DNA from: Rhodopirellula baltica SH 1
GTDB taxonomy: Bacteria; Planctomycetota; Planctomycetia; Pirellulales; Pirellulaceae
Assembly (NCBI RefSeq): GCF_000196115.1
Contig: NC_005027.1
Coordinates: 4,526,001 to 4,590,000, forward strand
Reading direction: 5' to 3'
DNA: 64,000 nt
Shown here: positions 26,172 through 35,362 of the stretch, piece by piece
Position numbering within the stretch: the stretch's first letter is position 1
How the letters are laid out: each line of letters opens with the position of its first letter
Notes under the pieces: generated by a model
What the model was told of the DNA's origin: nothing
Databases searched by the model: none
Seen by the model: only the letters and a program-made list of their open reading frames with translations
Translations under genes and position numbers: made by a program

Positions 26172-26762
26172 GTGCCATTCATGACCGATCCAACTTCCTC
26201 TTCCAATCCCGCGACCGCCGTTTCCGTCGATTCGGTTTCGCCTCAGACACTCGTGGGAAAACGAGTTCTGTCGTTTGTGGGCGAAATTTACGAGGACTTG
26301 GAGCTTTGGTACCCCAAACTACGCCTGATCGAGGCGGGAGCAGAATTTTTTGTCGCGGGCCCAAAAGCGGGCGAAAAATACGACGGCAAACTGGGCTACC
26401 CCTGTGTAAGCGACCTTGCCATCGACGCTTGTGAGGCTGATTCCTTTGACGGGTTGCTGGTTCCCGGCGGGTTCATGCCGGACAAACTGAGGCGAGACCC
26501 GAAGGTATTGCAACTCGTCCGTGACTTTGACGCGGCTAAAAAGCCGATCGCCGCGATTTGTCACGGCGGCTGGATTCCCATCTCAGCAGGCGTCTACCGC
26601 GGCGTTCGCGTGACCGGATCCCCGGGCATCAAGGACGACCTCGTGAACGCGGGAGCAATCTTCGAAGACGCTTCGGTCGTGGTCGACGGGCACCACGTCA
26701 GCAGTCGCCGCCCTGACGACCTGCCCGATTTCTGCCGCCACTTCATCGCCCTGCTCGCGTAA
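26172..26762 (+). CDS. DJ-1/PfpI family protein
   Basis: A 196-residue class I glutamine amidotransferase-like fold. The nucleophile elbow is IAAICHGGWIPIS with Cys130, preceded by DGLLVPGGFMPDKLR and followed by RGVRVTGSPGIKDD. In the family these proteins act as chaperones, deglycases or peptidases; which applies here is unclear. MTDPTSS at 26181 is an alternative start. It is divergent from tatC, whose start is 46 bases away. Confidence 0.9.
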   Translation: MPFMTDPTSSSNPATAVSVDSVSPQTLVGKRVLSFVGEIYEDLELWYPKLRLIEAGAEFFVAGPKAGEKYDGKLGYPCVSDLAIDACEADSFDGLLVPGGFMPDKLRRDPKVLQLVRDFDAAKKPIAAICHGGWIPISAGVYRGVRVTGSPGIKDDLVNAGAIFEDASVVVDGHHVSSRRPDDLPDFCRHFIALLA

Positions 26763-26768
26763 TCCCAA

Positions 26769-26795
26769 CCTGTAGCTCGGTGCTCCCCCACTGAG
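26769..26795. repeat. palindromic repeat with gctacagg end, copy 1 (inverted)
   Basis: Begins CCTGTAGCTCGGTG and ends CACTGAG; its reverse complement has the same plan as the copy at 26974 (CTC, hairpin, GCTACAGG). It lies 6 bases after the DJ-1 gene stop. Together the two copies form a widely spaced inverted pair across the gap. Between them I see no gene. Confidence 0.7.
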
Positions 26796-26973
26796 ACGAG
26801 CATGGACCAGCCGTCTTCAACCGTTTGCGTGCGAGGGGGGACTTGCCTCAAACGGTCGCACGAACGACGCGAGCCTGTGAGACGATGGATCGCTGCTTGG
26901 CGGCTGAGCGCGGCGAGACGGAACAATTAGGGACAATGGTTCTACTCTGGTGCAATCACCGAACCCCAACATC

Positions 26974-27001
26974 TCACGGCGGGGACCGCCGTGCTACAGG
27001 T
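26974..27001. repeat. palindromic repeat with gctacagg end, copy 2
   Basis: CTCACGGCGG-GGA-CCGCCGTGCTACAGG: an ACGGCGG/CCGCCGT hairpin followed by GCTACAGG. The same element occurs at 29894-29921 with one base changed. It is followed by TTTTT, so the unit could also act as a terminator. Confidence 0.75.
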
Positions 27002-27169
27002 TTTTGGTGGCTGTGACATTTTGTGAAACTGAAGCGTCGTGATTCCTTGGCGGAGTTGACTTGACATCGATTGTCGCGGATTCGTAGGGTCGGCTCGATG
27101 GATGATTCCAAGGTTCTTTCCGATTTGGTTGGACGGCGTTCCCGCGTGTATTTTCGTTCCCACGAACGA

Positions 27170-28066
27170 ATGACTCTCTCGGCACCGATGCGGTGTTGGT
27201 GGGCAACCTGCGCGCTGGCAATTGTGATGCTTGGTTCAGGATGCTCGCTGTTTCGAAACGGTGTTTGGTCCGATGGATCGTCCGGCGAATTGAATTCGGG
27301 GTCGAATCACACACAAGTTTCAAAGCTCACCCACAAGAGCCGAAAGACGATTTCGTTGCAGGCGGATTTTCGTCACGTCGGCACCCAAGACCTGGACGAA
27401 TCGCTGTGGCAGCACGTTGATGAAACCGCTTTTCCGCCAAAGGTCCGCGAAGCCTGGCTGGCCAACGGGTTTCGCATCGGCTTGATCGCTACCCCAGACG
27501 CCTTGCCCGAAACGGCAGAAGAGAATGTTGCCTCGGGCGATGACCCAATCAATCGCTTGCTTTCAACCGCCGGGGTGTTGGGACGCAGTCCATCGGGTAT
27601 CGAAACCATTCCGTTGCGTCCATCGCAGCGACACGAACTTCCGATCTCCACGGTGCTGGATGGGTCTCATGTCGTACTGGCTCAAGAGAACGGCAAGCTC
27701 ACCGGCCGCTCATTGGATTCGCCCCAGATGTCGCTGTCGTTGACACCAACGTTGGGCCCCGGACCTGGGCAAGTCACCTTGGAGATCCGTCCCGAAATCC
27801 AGCATGGTTCGGTCCAGCAACGTTTCATCAGCAGCGAAGCGGCGACACGTTTGGCGACCGGACGCTCCACTTGGGAACTGCCGGAAATGAATCTTTCGTG
27901 GGCCGCCAATCCGCATCTGACGTTGCTGATCGCTCCGGTGCATCAACCAGACGAAAACGAACCAACGTTTGGATTGGCCAGGCAAATGCTTCGCGACGCC
28001 GATCACATGCAAGACGACCAACATGTGATGTTGCTGCTGCGAATCAACGATTTGCCGTCTTCCTGA
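27170..28066 (+). CDS. uncharacterised lipoprotein
   Basis: A 298-residue lipoprotein starting MTLSAPMRCWWATCALAIVM with lipobox GSGC. An in-frame ATG at 27071 adds 33 residues before the signal sequence, so it is unlikely to be the start. The mature region includes TISLQADFRHVGTQDLDES, TLGPGPGQVTLEIRPEIQHG and LSWAANPHLTLLIAPV, strand-rich stretches in a plan I do not recognise. It may be a planctomycete-specific envelope protein. It is followed by a 195-base gap and then the acetyltransferase gene. Confidence 0.7.
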   Translation: MTLSAPMRCWWATCALAIVMLGSGCSLFRNGVWSDGSSGELNSGSNHTQVSKLTHKSRKTISLQADFRHVGTQDLDESLWQHVDETAFPPKVREAWLANGFRIGLIATPDALPETAEENVASGDDPINRLLSTAGVLGRSPSGIETIPLRPSQRHELPISTVLDGSHVVLAQENGKLTGRSLDSPQMSLSLTPTLGPGPGQVTLEIRPEIQHGSVQQRFISSEAATRLATGRSTWELPEMNLSWAANPHLTLLIAPVHQPDENEPTFGLARQMLRDADHMQDDQHVMLLLRINDLPSS

Positions 28067-28261
28067 TCTCCGGAAAAATTCTGCTGGGTGGATTCGCTGC
28101 CGTGCAAACGAGGCGGCTAGCTCATGTCTTTCACACGAGCGAGATTTTCGCGATCCACGCATGCCCCCGCGAAGGTTTGCCACCATTTGCTAAACTTCTT
28201 TTTTCGATGACTGCTGATCGCATCTGTACCGGTGGAACTTCGTTCATGAAAGACGCTCACT

Positions 28262-28768
28262 TTGGCTGACACTCCCTCTCCCGATCCCGCGCCGACCGTC
28301 AACGCACCACCGGTCTCGCCACCCGGCCAAGCGCTGTCGATGGACGAAGTGACCGTGCGGCAATCCACCCCGCTAGACGCCCAGGCCATTCACGCTTTGA
28401 TGCGTCCGTTTGTTTCGCAGCATCTGCTGCTGTCGCGGACCGAAGCCGAAATCATCGAGTTGACCCGCCACGGGTTCGTCGCGATGGTCGGTCCACGCTG
28501 CATCGGCTTTTCCGCCATCGAGGTCTACAGTCCCAAGCTGGCCGAACTGCAATGCTTGGCCGTGCACCCCGAAGCCCAACGTTTGGGACTGGGACGCAAA
28601 TTGGTCGGGCACTGCATCGAAAGAGCCCGCACGCTCGGTGTGATGGAAATCCTCGCGATCAGCTCCTCCGAAGACTTCCTCAAATCATGCGGCTTCGATT
28701 ACTCGTTGCCCGACCAGAAGAAAGCCTTGTTCTGCCAACTCCGTCCTCGCAACTTCGATGACCACTGA
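28262..28768 (+). CDS. GNAT-family N-acetyltransferase
   Basis: A 168-residue acetyltransferase. The acetyl-CoA site is LQCLAVHPEAQRLGLGRKLV (R/Q-x-x-G-x-G/A type), followed by GHCIERARTLGVMEILAIS. The overall plan, with SEDFLKSCGFDYS near the end, resembles the acetylating domain of N-acetylglutamate synthase, so a role in arginine synthesis is possible but not shown. The frame starts at TTG (28262); an ATG at 28340 would remove a Pro-rich N-terminal 26 residues. It overlaps the M42 gene by 11 bases. Confidence 0.85.
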   Translation: MADTPSPDPAPTVNAPPVSPPGQALSMDEVTVRQSTPLDAQAIHALMRPFVSQHLLLSRTEAEIIELTRHGFVAMVGPRCIGFSAIEVYSPKLAELQCLAVHPEAQRLGLGRKLVGHCIERARTLGVMEILAISSSEDFLKSCGFDYSLPDQKKALFCQLRPRNFDDH

Positions 28769-29831
28769 AATGCAACCGCTCGAATTTTTCAAGCAATCCA
28801 TTCTGACGCCCAGCCCTTCGGGTTACGAAGAACCGATCCAAAAACTGATCGGCGAATACCTGAAACCGCACAGCGACGAAGTCTCGATCGACGTGCACGG
28901 AAACCTGACCGCTCGGGTCGGCGAAGCGGGTGGCCCCAAGCTGATGTTGGCTGGTCACTGTGACCAAATCGGCATGCTGATTTCACACATCGACGATCAA
29001 GGATTCTTGTACGCCCAAACGATCGGGGGTTGGGACCCACAGCAACTGATCGGTCAATCCATGACGGTGTGGACCGACGACGGTCCCGTCTCCGCGGTCA
29101 TCAGTCGCAAGCCAATTCACTTGTTGTCTCAACAGGAACGCGGCGAGGTCGTCAAGCTGGAACAAATGTGGCTGGACATCGGAGCCAAAGATGGTGACGA
29201 AGCCAAATCAAAAGTCCGCATCGGCGACTGCGTGACGTTGAACCTTGCCTACCGAGAACTGCTGGGCGACATGGTCAGCGGTCCGGGCATGGATAACAAA
29301 ACGGGCATGTGGACGGTCATTGAAACCGCCCGTCGCTGTGCCTCGTCCGATCAAGCGTTGCAGTGCGAACTGCACAGCGTCGCGACTGTCCAAGAGGAGA
29401 TCGGTCTGCGTGGAGCCAAGACCGCTGCCGGTCGCATCAACCCAGATGTGGCCATCGCGGTGGATGTCACGCATGCATCAGACTGCCCGACGATCGACAA
29501 ACAACAACAAGGCGATATCAAGATCGGTGGCGGCCCGGTGATCTTCCGCGGCCCCAACATCAACGCCAAAGTCGCAAAGCGACTGATGCAATTGGCGGAC
29601 GACAACGACATCGCGTATCAACCTGCGGCGCTCGGCCGCGCCGCGCCGAATGATTCCAACGTGTTGCAGGTTTCTGGTTCAGGCGTTGCCACAGGACTTG
29701 TCGCGATTCCCAACCGCTACATGCACTCAGCCGTCGAAACGATCAGCCTCGGTGACATCGAAGCGATTGCGAAACTGCTGACGCTGTTCGCTCAATCGCT
29801 GACACCAGAATGCGATTTCATCCCCGGTTGA
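28758..29831 (+). CDS. M42-family metallo-aminopeptidase
   Basis: A 357-residue zinc aminopeptidase of the M42 (glutamyl aminopeptidase/cellulase M) family. Metal and catalytic motifs are LAGHCDQIGMLISHIDD, GPGMDNKTGMWTVIE, and VQEEIGLRGAKTAAG, with RYMHSAVETISLGDIEAIA near the end supplying the last ligand. Family members form dodecameric tetrahedral particles that trim peptides in the cytoplasm. Start MTTEMQPLEFF overlaps the end of the GNAT gene by 11 bases, so the two are likely co-translated. Confidence 0.93.
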   Translation: MTTEMQPLEFFKQSILTPSPSGYEEPIQKLIGEYLKPHSDEVSIDVHGNLTARVGEAGGPKLMLAGHCDQIGMLISHIDDQGFLYAQTIGGWDPQQLIGQSMTVWTDDGPVSAVISRKPIHLLSQQERGEVVKLEQMWLDIGAKDGDEAKSKVRIGDCVTLNLAYRELLGDMVSGPGMDNKTGMWTVIETARRCASSDQALQCELHSVATVQEEIGLRGAKTAAGRINPDVAIAVDVTHASDCPTIDKQQQGDIKIGGGPVIFRGPNINAKVAKRLMQLADDNDIAYQPAALGRAAPNDSNVLQVSGSGVATGLVAIPNRYMHSAVETISLGDIEAIAKLLTLFAQSLTPECDFIPG

Positions 29832-29893
29832 TCGAGCTCGGCTGAGGAAGCTGTGACGATTCGGGTTGGTGGATTGCAGTGAGAGAGAGAGAT

Positions 29894-29921
29894 CTCACGG
29901 CGGAGACCGCCGTGCTACAGG
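29894..29921. repeat. palindromic repeat with gctacagg end, copy 3
   Basis: Same 28-base element as 26974-27001 with one substitution (GGAGA for GGGGA in the loop). It is followed 16 bases later by an inverted relative at 29938. Confidence 0.75.
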
Positions 29922-29937
29922 TTGACGATCATCCCAG

Positions 29938-29964
29938 CCTGTAGCTCGGTGGTCCCCCACCGAG
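29938..29964. repeat. palindromic repeat with gctacagg end, copy 4 (inverted)
   Basis: CCTGTAGCTCGGTGG-TCC-CCCACCGAG: reverse complement of the common plan, and the stem differs from copy 3 by compensated bases (CTCGGTGG/CCACCGAG). It closes the M42/kinase convergent gap. Confidence 0.75.
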
Positions 29965-30000
29965 TCGAGTGTCAAACGCTTCAACTTTTGTGCCACCGTT

Positions 30001-31038
30001 CTAATTCGGGAACGGCCTCAATCCAAGAAGCATCTCGGCTCTCTCGGACAGCGGTTTGTTTGCCAGCTCACAATCGGTGTGCTCAGAAAGTTGTTCACAA
30101 ACAAGCCTGTAGACCGCTTGCCGATCCTGGCTGGTGTCCAGTTCAACGCACCGATTCTGGCTTTTGAAGAACTCGACGGTCGGCAACGTTTCCTTTTTGA
30201 AGGTATCAAACCGCGACTTCAAGCTCACCAAGTTGTCGTCTTGTCGTCCGGTGTACTTGGCTCGAGCCAGAACGCGTTTCTCCAGAACGTCATACGGACA
30301 TTCAAAGAACAGCATCTTGGGCAACTCGGTGTCTTTGCCAAACACGTCGTACCACGCTTCCAAGTTTGACTCCGACCGTGGGAACCCATCGAGCAAGAAA
30401 TTCCGGTTGCCGGTTTCGCGAGTGATCTTCTCCATCGCATCCCGAAGCAACTTCACCACGATCGTACTGGGAACTAAATTTCCTGCCGCAATGATCTCTT
30501 CAATGGCCGCCGCGTGCGGTCCATTGGCTTCGCGTTCAGCTCGCAATAAATCGCCGGTCGACAAATGGACCCAGCCCAGTTGGGATTCGGCCAACTCGCA
30601 CATCGTTCCCTTCCCCGCACCGGGACCGCCAAGCACAAACACCACGTTGGGTTCGGGGCATGGCAATCGTGGATCGGAGTGATGAATCACAACCTTGGGT
30701 GAAGGAGCCACGCCTTTCTTGTAGACATGCCAACGTCGATCCGTGGGAGGAAGCTCGTCTTCGCAGGTGATGTCATAAGCGAGATGGCCATCCAGCCGAC
30801 AAATCCTCCATGAGCGATACGTATTGGAATACGACAGCGCAGGACTTCTCGCTGATTTCCCATCCGCACGATCCCAAGCCATCTTGCCGTTCCAATAACC
30901 TGGACTGGAAACGGTGCCCGATTCCGACTCCGCAGGCGGCGCAGTAGAGGGAACAAAGAGCCCATCCACTTCGGGAAGTCCCGCACCGATCACCTCGATG
31001 TAGAAGGTATTGGGAGTCAGCTCGTTCGATTCAGTCAT
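30001..31038 (-). CDS. eukaryote-type UMP-CMP/adenylate kinase with extra N-terminal domain
   Basis: A 345-residue two-domain protein. The C-terminal part (about 128-320) is a nucleoside monophosphate kinase: VVFVLGGPGAGKGTMCELA (P-loop 137-145), HLSTGDLLRAERE, IVPST-like NLVPSTIVVKLLRDAM, FLLDGFPRSESNLEAW and GRQDDNLVSLKSRFDTF. The short lid and the NLEAW motif resemble eukaryotic UMP-CMP kinases more than bacterial Adk or Cmk. Residues about 11-115 form an extra domain (TFYIEVIGAGLPEVDGLFVP, SRRW-type Trp motifs SWRICRLDGHLAYDI and RRWHVYKKGV) that I cannot assign. It probably phosphorylates UMP or CMP; the extra domain may bind a partner. Confidence 0.85.
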   Translation of the reverse strand: MTESNELTPNTFYIEVIGAGLPEVDGLFVPSTAPPAESESGTVSSPGYWNGKMAWDRADGKSARSPALSYSNTYRSWRICRLDGHLAYDITCEDELPPTDRRWHVYKKGVAPSPKVVIHHSDPRLPCPEPNVVFVLGGPGAGKGTMCELAESQLGWVHLSTGDLLRAEREANGPHAAAIEEIIAAGNLVPSTIVVKLLRDAMEKITRETGNRNFLLDGFPRSESNLEAWYDVFGKDTELPKMLFFECPYDVLEKRVLARAKYTGRQDDNLVSLKSRFDTFKKETLPTVEFFKSQNRCVELDTSQDRQAVYRLVCEQLSEHTDCELANKPLSERAEMLLGLRPFPN

Positions 31039-31104
31039 CAGGAGGAGAACCTTCTACATTCGTTGGGCGACGCGGTCAGTTTCAGGCGAGCAAAAGGAAT
31101 GCTC

Positions 31105-33942
31105 TCAGCCCAGCTTTTCGGTCATCGTTTCGCGAGCTTGCTGGAGTGCTTCAGGCAACTTGCTGGCGTCTTTGCCGCCGGCTTGAGCCATATCCGGCCG
31201 GCCACCGCCGCTGCCACCGACCACCTTGGCCGCCGCACCGACCCAGTCACCGGCTTTCAAACCACGATCAACCAGATCTCGGCTCAGTCCACCGACCAAC
31301 ATGACTTTGTCGTTCATCGACGAAGCCAACAGCACTGCGGTTGGCGTGTCGCTCTTCTTGCGAATTTGATCGATCCAACCTCGCATGATGTTGGGGTTGG
31401 CACCGGGCGTTTCAGCAACGATCAGCAACGTGTCGCCGACCTTGGTTCCATCTGCGATCAAGTCATCCGCGGAAATCTTACCGCCCGCGGTCACCTGTTT
31501 GAGTTGCTCGACCAGCTTCGATCGATCGGCCAACAGCGAATCCAAGCGACTGAGCACATCGGTGATCGCAACGTTCAAACGGCGAGTCAAACCGCGAACC
31601 GCCGCACGCACGGCGTTGTAATCGCTGATGTCGGTCGTTTCCGCTTTCGCAGCCTTGGCATCAAAGACAAATTCAGCGGGATAGTCCGCAGCTTTGCCTG
31701 ACGACAATTCTTTCTTCAGCCGGCGAACTTCTTCGATCAACGCCACCGTGGCCGCAGCAGCCACCGAAGCATCGCAATTCAGTTTGCCTGCCACCTCGTT
31801 CAGCAACGCTTGCGTTTGCTCGCGGTGTTCTTTGGCACGCTCGCCCGTCAATGCTTCGATCCGGCGAGTTCCCGTGGAAACGCTTTCTTCGACCACGACC
31901 TCAAACGAACCGACTTGTTTGGTGTTGGTCAGGTGAGTTCCACCGCACAGTTCACGACTGAACGTTCCCATCGAAACCATGCGACATGGGTCGGGATACT
32001 TTTCACCAAACAACATCATCGCGCCGGCTTCACGAGCATCGGCGAGCGACACGGTGTCCCAGCGAATTTCATCGCCTTTGCCGACCATGCCAAGCACGTC
32101 TTGTTCGATCTTGACCAACGTCTCGTCGTCGATGGCTTTGGGGTTGGTGAAATCAAACCGCAAGCGATCCGGTTCAACCTTGCTGCCTTGTTGTTCGGCG
32201 TGCCGTCCAACATGAGTGTGTAATGCGTGGTGCAAAATGTGAGTCGCACTATGGGCTCGTGCCAACGCCGTGCGGTTTTCGACATCAACCTTTGCCGTGC
32301 ATGTTTCGCCTTCGTTGATCTTCCCACGAATCAATCGACCGTGATGAACGATCATCGACGCGTGCCGCTGAGTGTCGATGACCTCGAACTCAAAGTTGTC
32401 GTTGGAAATCACACCGATGTCGCCAACTTGGCCACCGGATTCACCGTAGAACGGCGAATGATCCAGAACCAATCGCAGGACAGCATCTTCGGGGCGATCA
32501 AGATGACTGAGCAGTTGCCCGTCGTCGCCTTTGCCTTTGCCATCGCCGGTGATGATGCCTTTGACGACCGCGGTGGCTTCCGTTTGTTCGTAACCAACAA
32601 ATGGGGTTTCTCGCAGAGCCTCTTTCAACGTTTCCAGTGGTCCAGTTTGGAACAGCACACGTTGTCCGCCGTCGCTTTCGTCAGCGTGTTTGTCCATCGC
32701 TTCCCGAAAACCAGACCAATCGAAGGTGAAGTTCTGTTCGGCGGCGAGGGTTTGAACCAACTCGGGCGGCACGCCATAGGTGGTCAGCAAATCAGCGGCT
32801 TCTGCACCGGGCACCATCACGGATGCTTCGTCGTTCATCTCTTCGAACAAACGATGGATGCGTTTCATCCCACCGTCGATCGTTGAGAAGAAAGCCTTCT
32901 CTTCCGATTCAATCGCTTCGCTGACACGCTGAGTCGTTTGGCCGAGCTCTGGATAAGCGGCCTTGGAGGCGTCCGCAACTGCTTCGACCAACTTGTACAG
33001 GAAGGGCTCACGCAGATTCATTTGATAGCCGTCCAGCACCGCGCGACGAATCAAACGGCGGATGACCGACCGAGCGTCTTTGGGGCCGGGATACACATTT
33101 TCATGAACCGCGAAAACGCTGGCTCGCGCGTGGTCGGTGATCCGGCGCAAGCGTCGGCCATTGTCACTTTCGTATTCGTACTTCACGCCGCAGACTTCCG
33201 ACGCGGCTTCGACGATCGGGAACAGACTGTCGATGTGGAAGTTCGTTGGCACTCCCTGCAGGACGCTGGCGGTTCGTTCCAGTCCCATGCCGGTGTCGAT
33301 GTTCTTGCTGGGCAACGGATGCAAGTTGTCCGGGGGCGTGCCGACGCGATTGAACTGGGTGAACACCAAGTTCCAAATTTCGACGTCGCTGCCGTCTTCC
33401 AGTTGGTAATAGATCTCGCTGCAGGGACCGCAGACTCCGTCCGGGCCTTCGCTGGGTGCCGACGCGGGCCAGAAGTTTTCGTCCTCGTCCATTCGCGAAA
33501 TGCGTTGGGTCGGCAATCCGATCTTGTCGTGCCAAATGCCAAACGCTTCGTCGTCATCTTTGTAGACCGTGACCGTCAGACGCTCGCCGGGGATGCCCAG
33601 CCACTTTTTGTCGGTCAGGAATTCCCACGCCCAGTGGATGGCTTCTTCTTTGAAATAATCGCCGAACGAAAAGTTGCCCAGCATTTCGAAGAACGTGTGG
33701 TGGAACGCGGTCCGGCCCACATTGTCGATGTCACCGGTTCGCAAGCATTTCTGGCACGTGGTCGCGCGAGTGAAATCCAGTTTGACCTTTCCAAGGAAGT
33801 GGTCTTTGAACTGGTTCATCCCCGCGGGAGTGAACAAAACCGATGGATCCCAAGCCGGAACGAGCACGTCGCTGGGTTGGCGGACGCAACCTTTGGTCTC
33901 AAAGAACGCCAAGTATTTTTCGCGCAGTTCGTCAGTTTTCAT
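31105..33942 (-). CDS. alaS: alanyl-tRNA synthetase
   Basis: A 945-residue enzyme charging tRNA-Ala. The class II catalytic core begins MKTDELREKYLAFFETKG and includes TFFEMLGNFSFGDYFKEEAI and GMGLERTASVLQGV. The editing domain has HSATHILHHALHTHVG and CGGTHLTNTKQVGSFEV, the zinc-binding residues that hydrolyse Ser/Gly mischarging. The C-Ala domain ends GGGRPDMAQAGGKDASKLP. At 945 residues it is longer than the typical 875. The start ATG at 33942 has no competing upstream in-frame start that fits the family. Confidence 0.97.
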   Translation of the reverse strand: MKTDELREKYLAFFETKGCVRQPSDVLVPAWDPSVLFTPAGMNQFKDHFLGKVKLDFTRATTCQKCLRTGDIDNVGRTAFHHTFFEMLGNFSFGDYFKEEAIHWAWEFLTDKKWLGIPGERLTVTVYKDDDEAFGIWHDKIGLPTQRISRMDEDENFWPASAPSEGPDGVCGPCSEIYYQLEDGSDVEIWNLVFTQFNRVGTPPDNLHPLPSKNIDTGMGLERTASVLQGVPTNFHIDSLFPIVEAASEVCGVKYEYESDNGRRLRRITDHARASVFAVHENVYPGPKDARSVIRRLIRRAVLDGYQMNLREPFLYKLVEAVADASKAAYPELGQTTQRVSEAIESEEKAFFSTIDGGMKRIHRLFEEMNDEASVMVPGAEAADLLTTYGVPPELVQTLAAEQNFTFDWSGFREAMDKHADESDGGQRVLFQTGPLETLKEALRETPFVGYEQTEATAVVKGIITGDGKGKGDDGQLLSHLDRPEDAVLRLVLDHSPFYGESGGQVGDIGVISNDNFEFEVIDTQRHASMIVHHGRLIRGKINEGETCTAKVDVENRTALARAHSATHILHHALHTHVGRHAEQQGSKVEPDRLRFDFTNPKAIDDETLVKIEQDVLGMVGKGDEIRWDTVSLADAREAGAMMLFGEKYPDPCRMVSMGTFSRELCGGTHLTNTKQVGSFEVVVEESVSTGTRRIEALTGERAKEHREQTQALLNEVAGKLNCDASVAAAATVALIEEVRRLKKELSSGKAADYPAEFVFDAKAAKAETTDISDYNAVRAAVRGLTRRLNVAITDVLSRLDSLLADRSKLVEQLKQVTAGGKISADDLIADGTKVGDTLLIVAETPGANPNIMRGWIDQIRKKSDTPTAVLLASSMNDKVMLVGGLSRDLVDRGLKAGDWVGAAAKVVGGSGGGRPDMAQAGGKDASKLPEALQQARETMTEKLG

Positions 33943-34164
33943 CAGGATGTGCGGGTGGATTCAACAAGGAAAAGATCGGGGATTGAGCCACGGGGGCTCG
34001 CGTTCCATCGTCGGCATGATATCAGTCGATGCCCAACGGGTGACAGGTGCCGAATTTCGGCCCACAATGCCGGCCGCCAGACGGCTGCTGCGATGCTTTT
34101 CTGGCCAGTCGAAACGCTCCGCCGCGAAACTACCAACTCAACTTCACCACTGGATATCGACTTC

Positions 34165-35271
34165 ATGACTCAGCGTATTGAACGACTTGTGCAATCCATC
34201 GCCGATTCGGACCAACCGATGGACGCGATTTTGATCTGCAGCGAAGTCAACGTGCGATATCTCAGCGGATTCACCGGCGACAGCACTTGGTTGCTGGTCC
34301 GTCCCGACGGCAAAGCCACCTTGCTGTCCGATCGTCGCTACGAAACACAAATTGCCGAAGAATGCCCGGCTCTAGAAAGTGCCATTCGGCCACCCAGCCA
34401 AACTTTGGTGGCGCTGCTGGCCGAGTATTTGGCTGATTCGTCGTTGAAAACGATCGGATTCGAAGCCGACCACGTGCAAGTTTCCACGATGCATCAGTGG
34501 AAAGAACAAATCGAATCCGTGGAATGGACACAGACGTCCGGTTTGGTCGAAACGCTGCGTTCCATCAAAGACGCCGACGAATTGGCGACCATTCGGCGAG
34601 CGATTTCGATTGCCGAGCGAAGTTTTCTCAGCGTCACCAACAAACTGACCCCGCGGATGACCGAACTGCAAATCGCTCACGAATTGGAAGCGACCATGCG
34701 AAGCCTGGGGGCGTCCGGCGTTGCTTTTGATGTGATCGCAGGTGCCGAGCCCAGCGGTGCCCTGCCCCACTACCACCCTCGCAACATTGCCTTGGCGGAT
34801 TGCCGGACTCTGCTCATCGATTGGGGGGCCCGTGTCGACGGGTATTGCAGCGATTTGACTCGAACGCTGCACAAAGCGGACGTGCGTTCAGCGACCGCCG
34901 ATCGATTTGAAGCCGCCTACCAGGCGGTTCTGGAATCTCAAGAAGCCGCGATTTCAGCCATTCGAGATGGCGTGGAAGCCATCGAAGTCGACCGAGCCGC
35001 TCGCCAAGTCCTTCAGAATGCCGGCCTGGGCGACGCCTTCAAACACGGGCTTGGACACAGTTTTGGCTTGGAAATTCACGAGGATCCACGCATGGGACCG
35101 ATGTCCACCGATGTGCTCCGCGAAGGGATGGTCCTCACCGTGGAACCCGGGGTGTATTTCGAGGGGGAATTTGGAATTCGCATCGAAGATGACATCCTCG
35201 TGACAGCTGATGGATTTGAACGACTGAGCACCCTTCCGAAGGGTCTCGATGATTGTCGCCTTGTTGTGTAA
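34165..35271 (+). CDS. M24-family Xaa-Pro peptidase (aminopeptidase P/prolidase-like)
   Basis: A 368-residue metallopeptidase. The N-terminal creatinase-like domain starts MTQRIERLVQSI and contains NVRYLSGFTGDSTW. The pita-bread catalytic domain has the metal ligands in LIDWGARVDGYCSDLTRTLH (two Asp), GLGHSFGLEIHEDPRM (His), TVEPGVYFEGEFGIRIED (two Glu). An open frame extends upstream to 32938 but runs antisense to alaS, so I start at 34165. It lies 91 bases before accB, in the neighbourhood often seen for this peptidase. Confidence 0.93.
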   Translation: MTQRIERLVQSIADSDQPMDAILICSEVNVRYLSGFTGDSTWLLVRPDGKATLLSDRRYETQIAEECPALESAIRPPSQTLVALLAEYLADSSLKTIGFEADHVQVSTMHQWKEQIESVEWTQTSGLVETLRSIKDADELATIRRAISIAERSFLSVTNKLTPRMTELQIAHELEATMRSLGASGVAFDVIAGAEPSGALPHYHPRNIALADCRTLLIDWGARVDGYCSDLTRTLHKADVRSATADRFEAAYQAVLESQEAAISAIRDGVEAIEVDRAARQVLQNAGLGDAFKHGLGHSFGLEIHEDPRMGPMSTDVLREGMVLTVEPGVYFEGEFGIRIEDDILVTADGFERLSTLPKGLDDCRLVV

Positions 35272-35362
35272 AACGTTGCGAACTTACTCTTCAATCAGAA
35301 AAGGTTGATCGGGTCCGTTCTGGATTCGAAAAACATTGGACTTTGCAGGTATCGGACTTCGT

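Noticed and set aside
32938-34164. Upstream extension of the M24 peptidase frame
   Set aside because: It is antisense to alaS and has no family features; the protein begins at the ATG at 34165.
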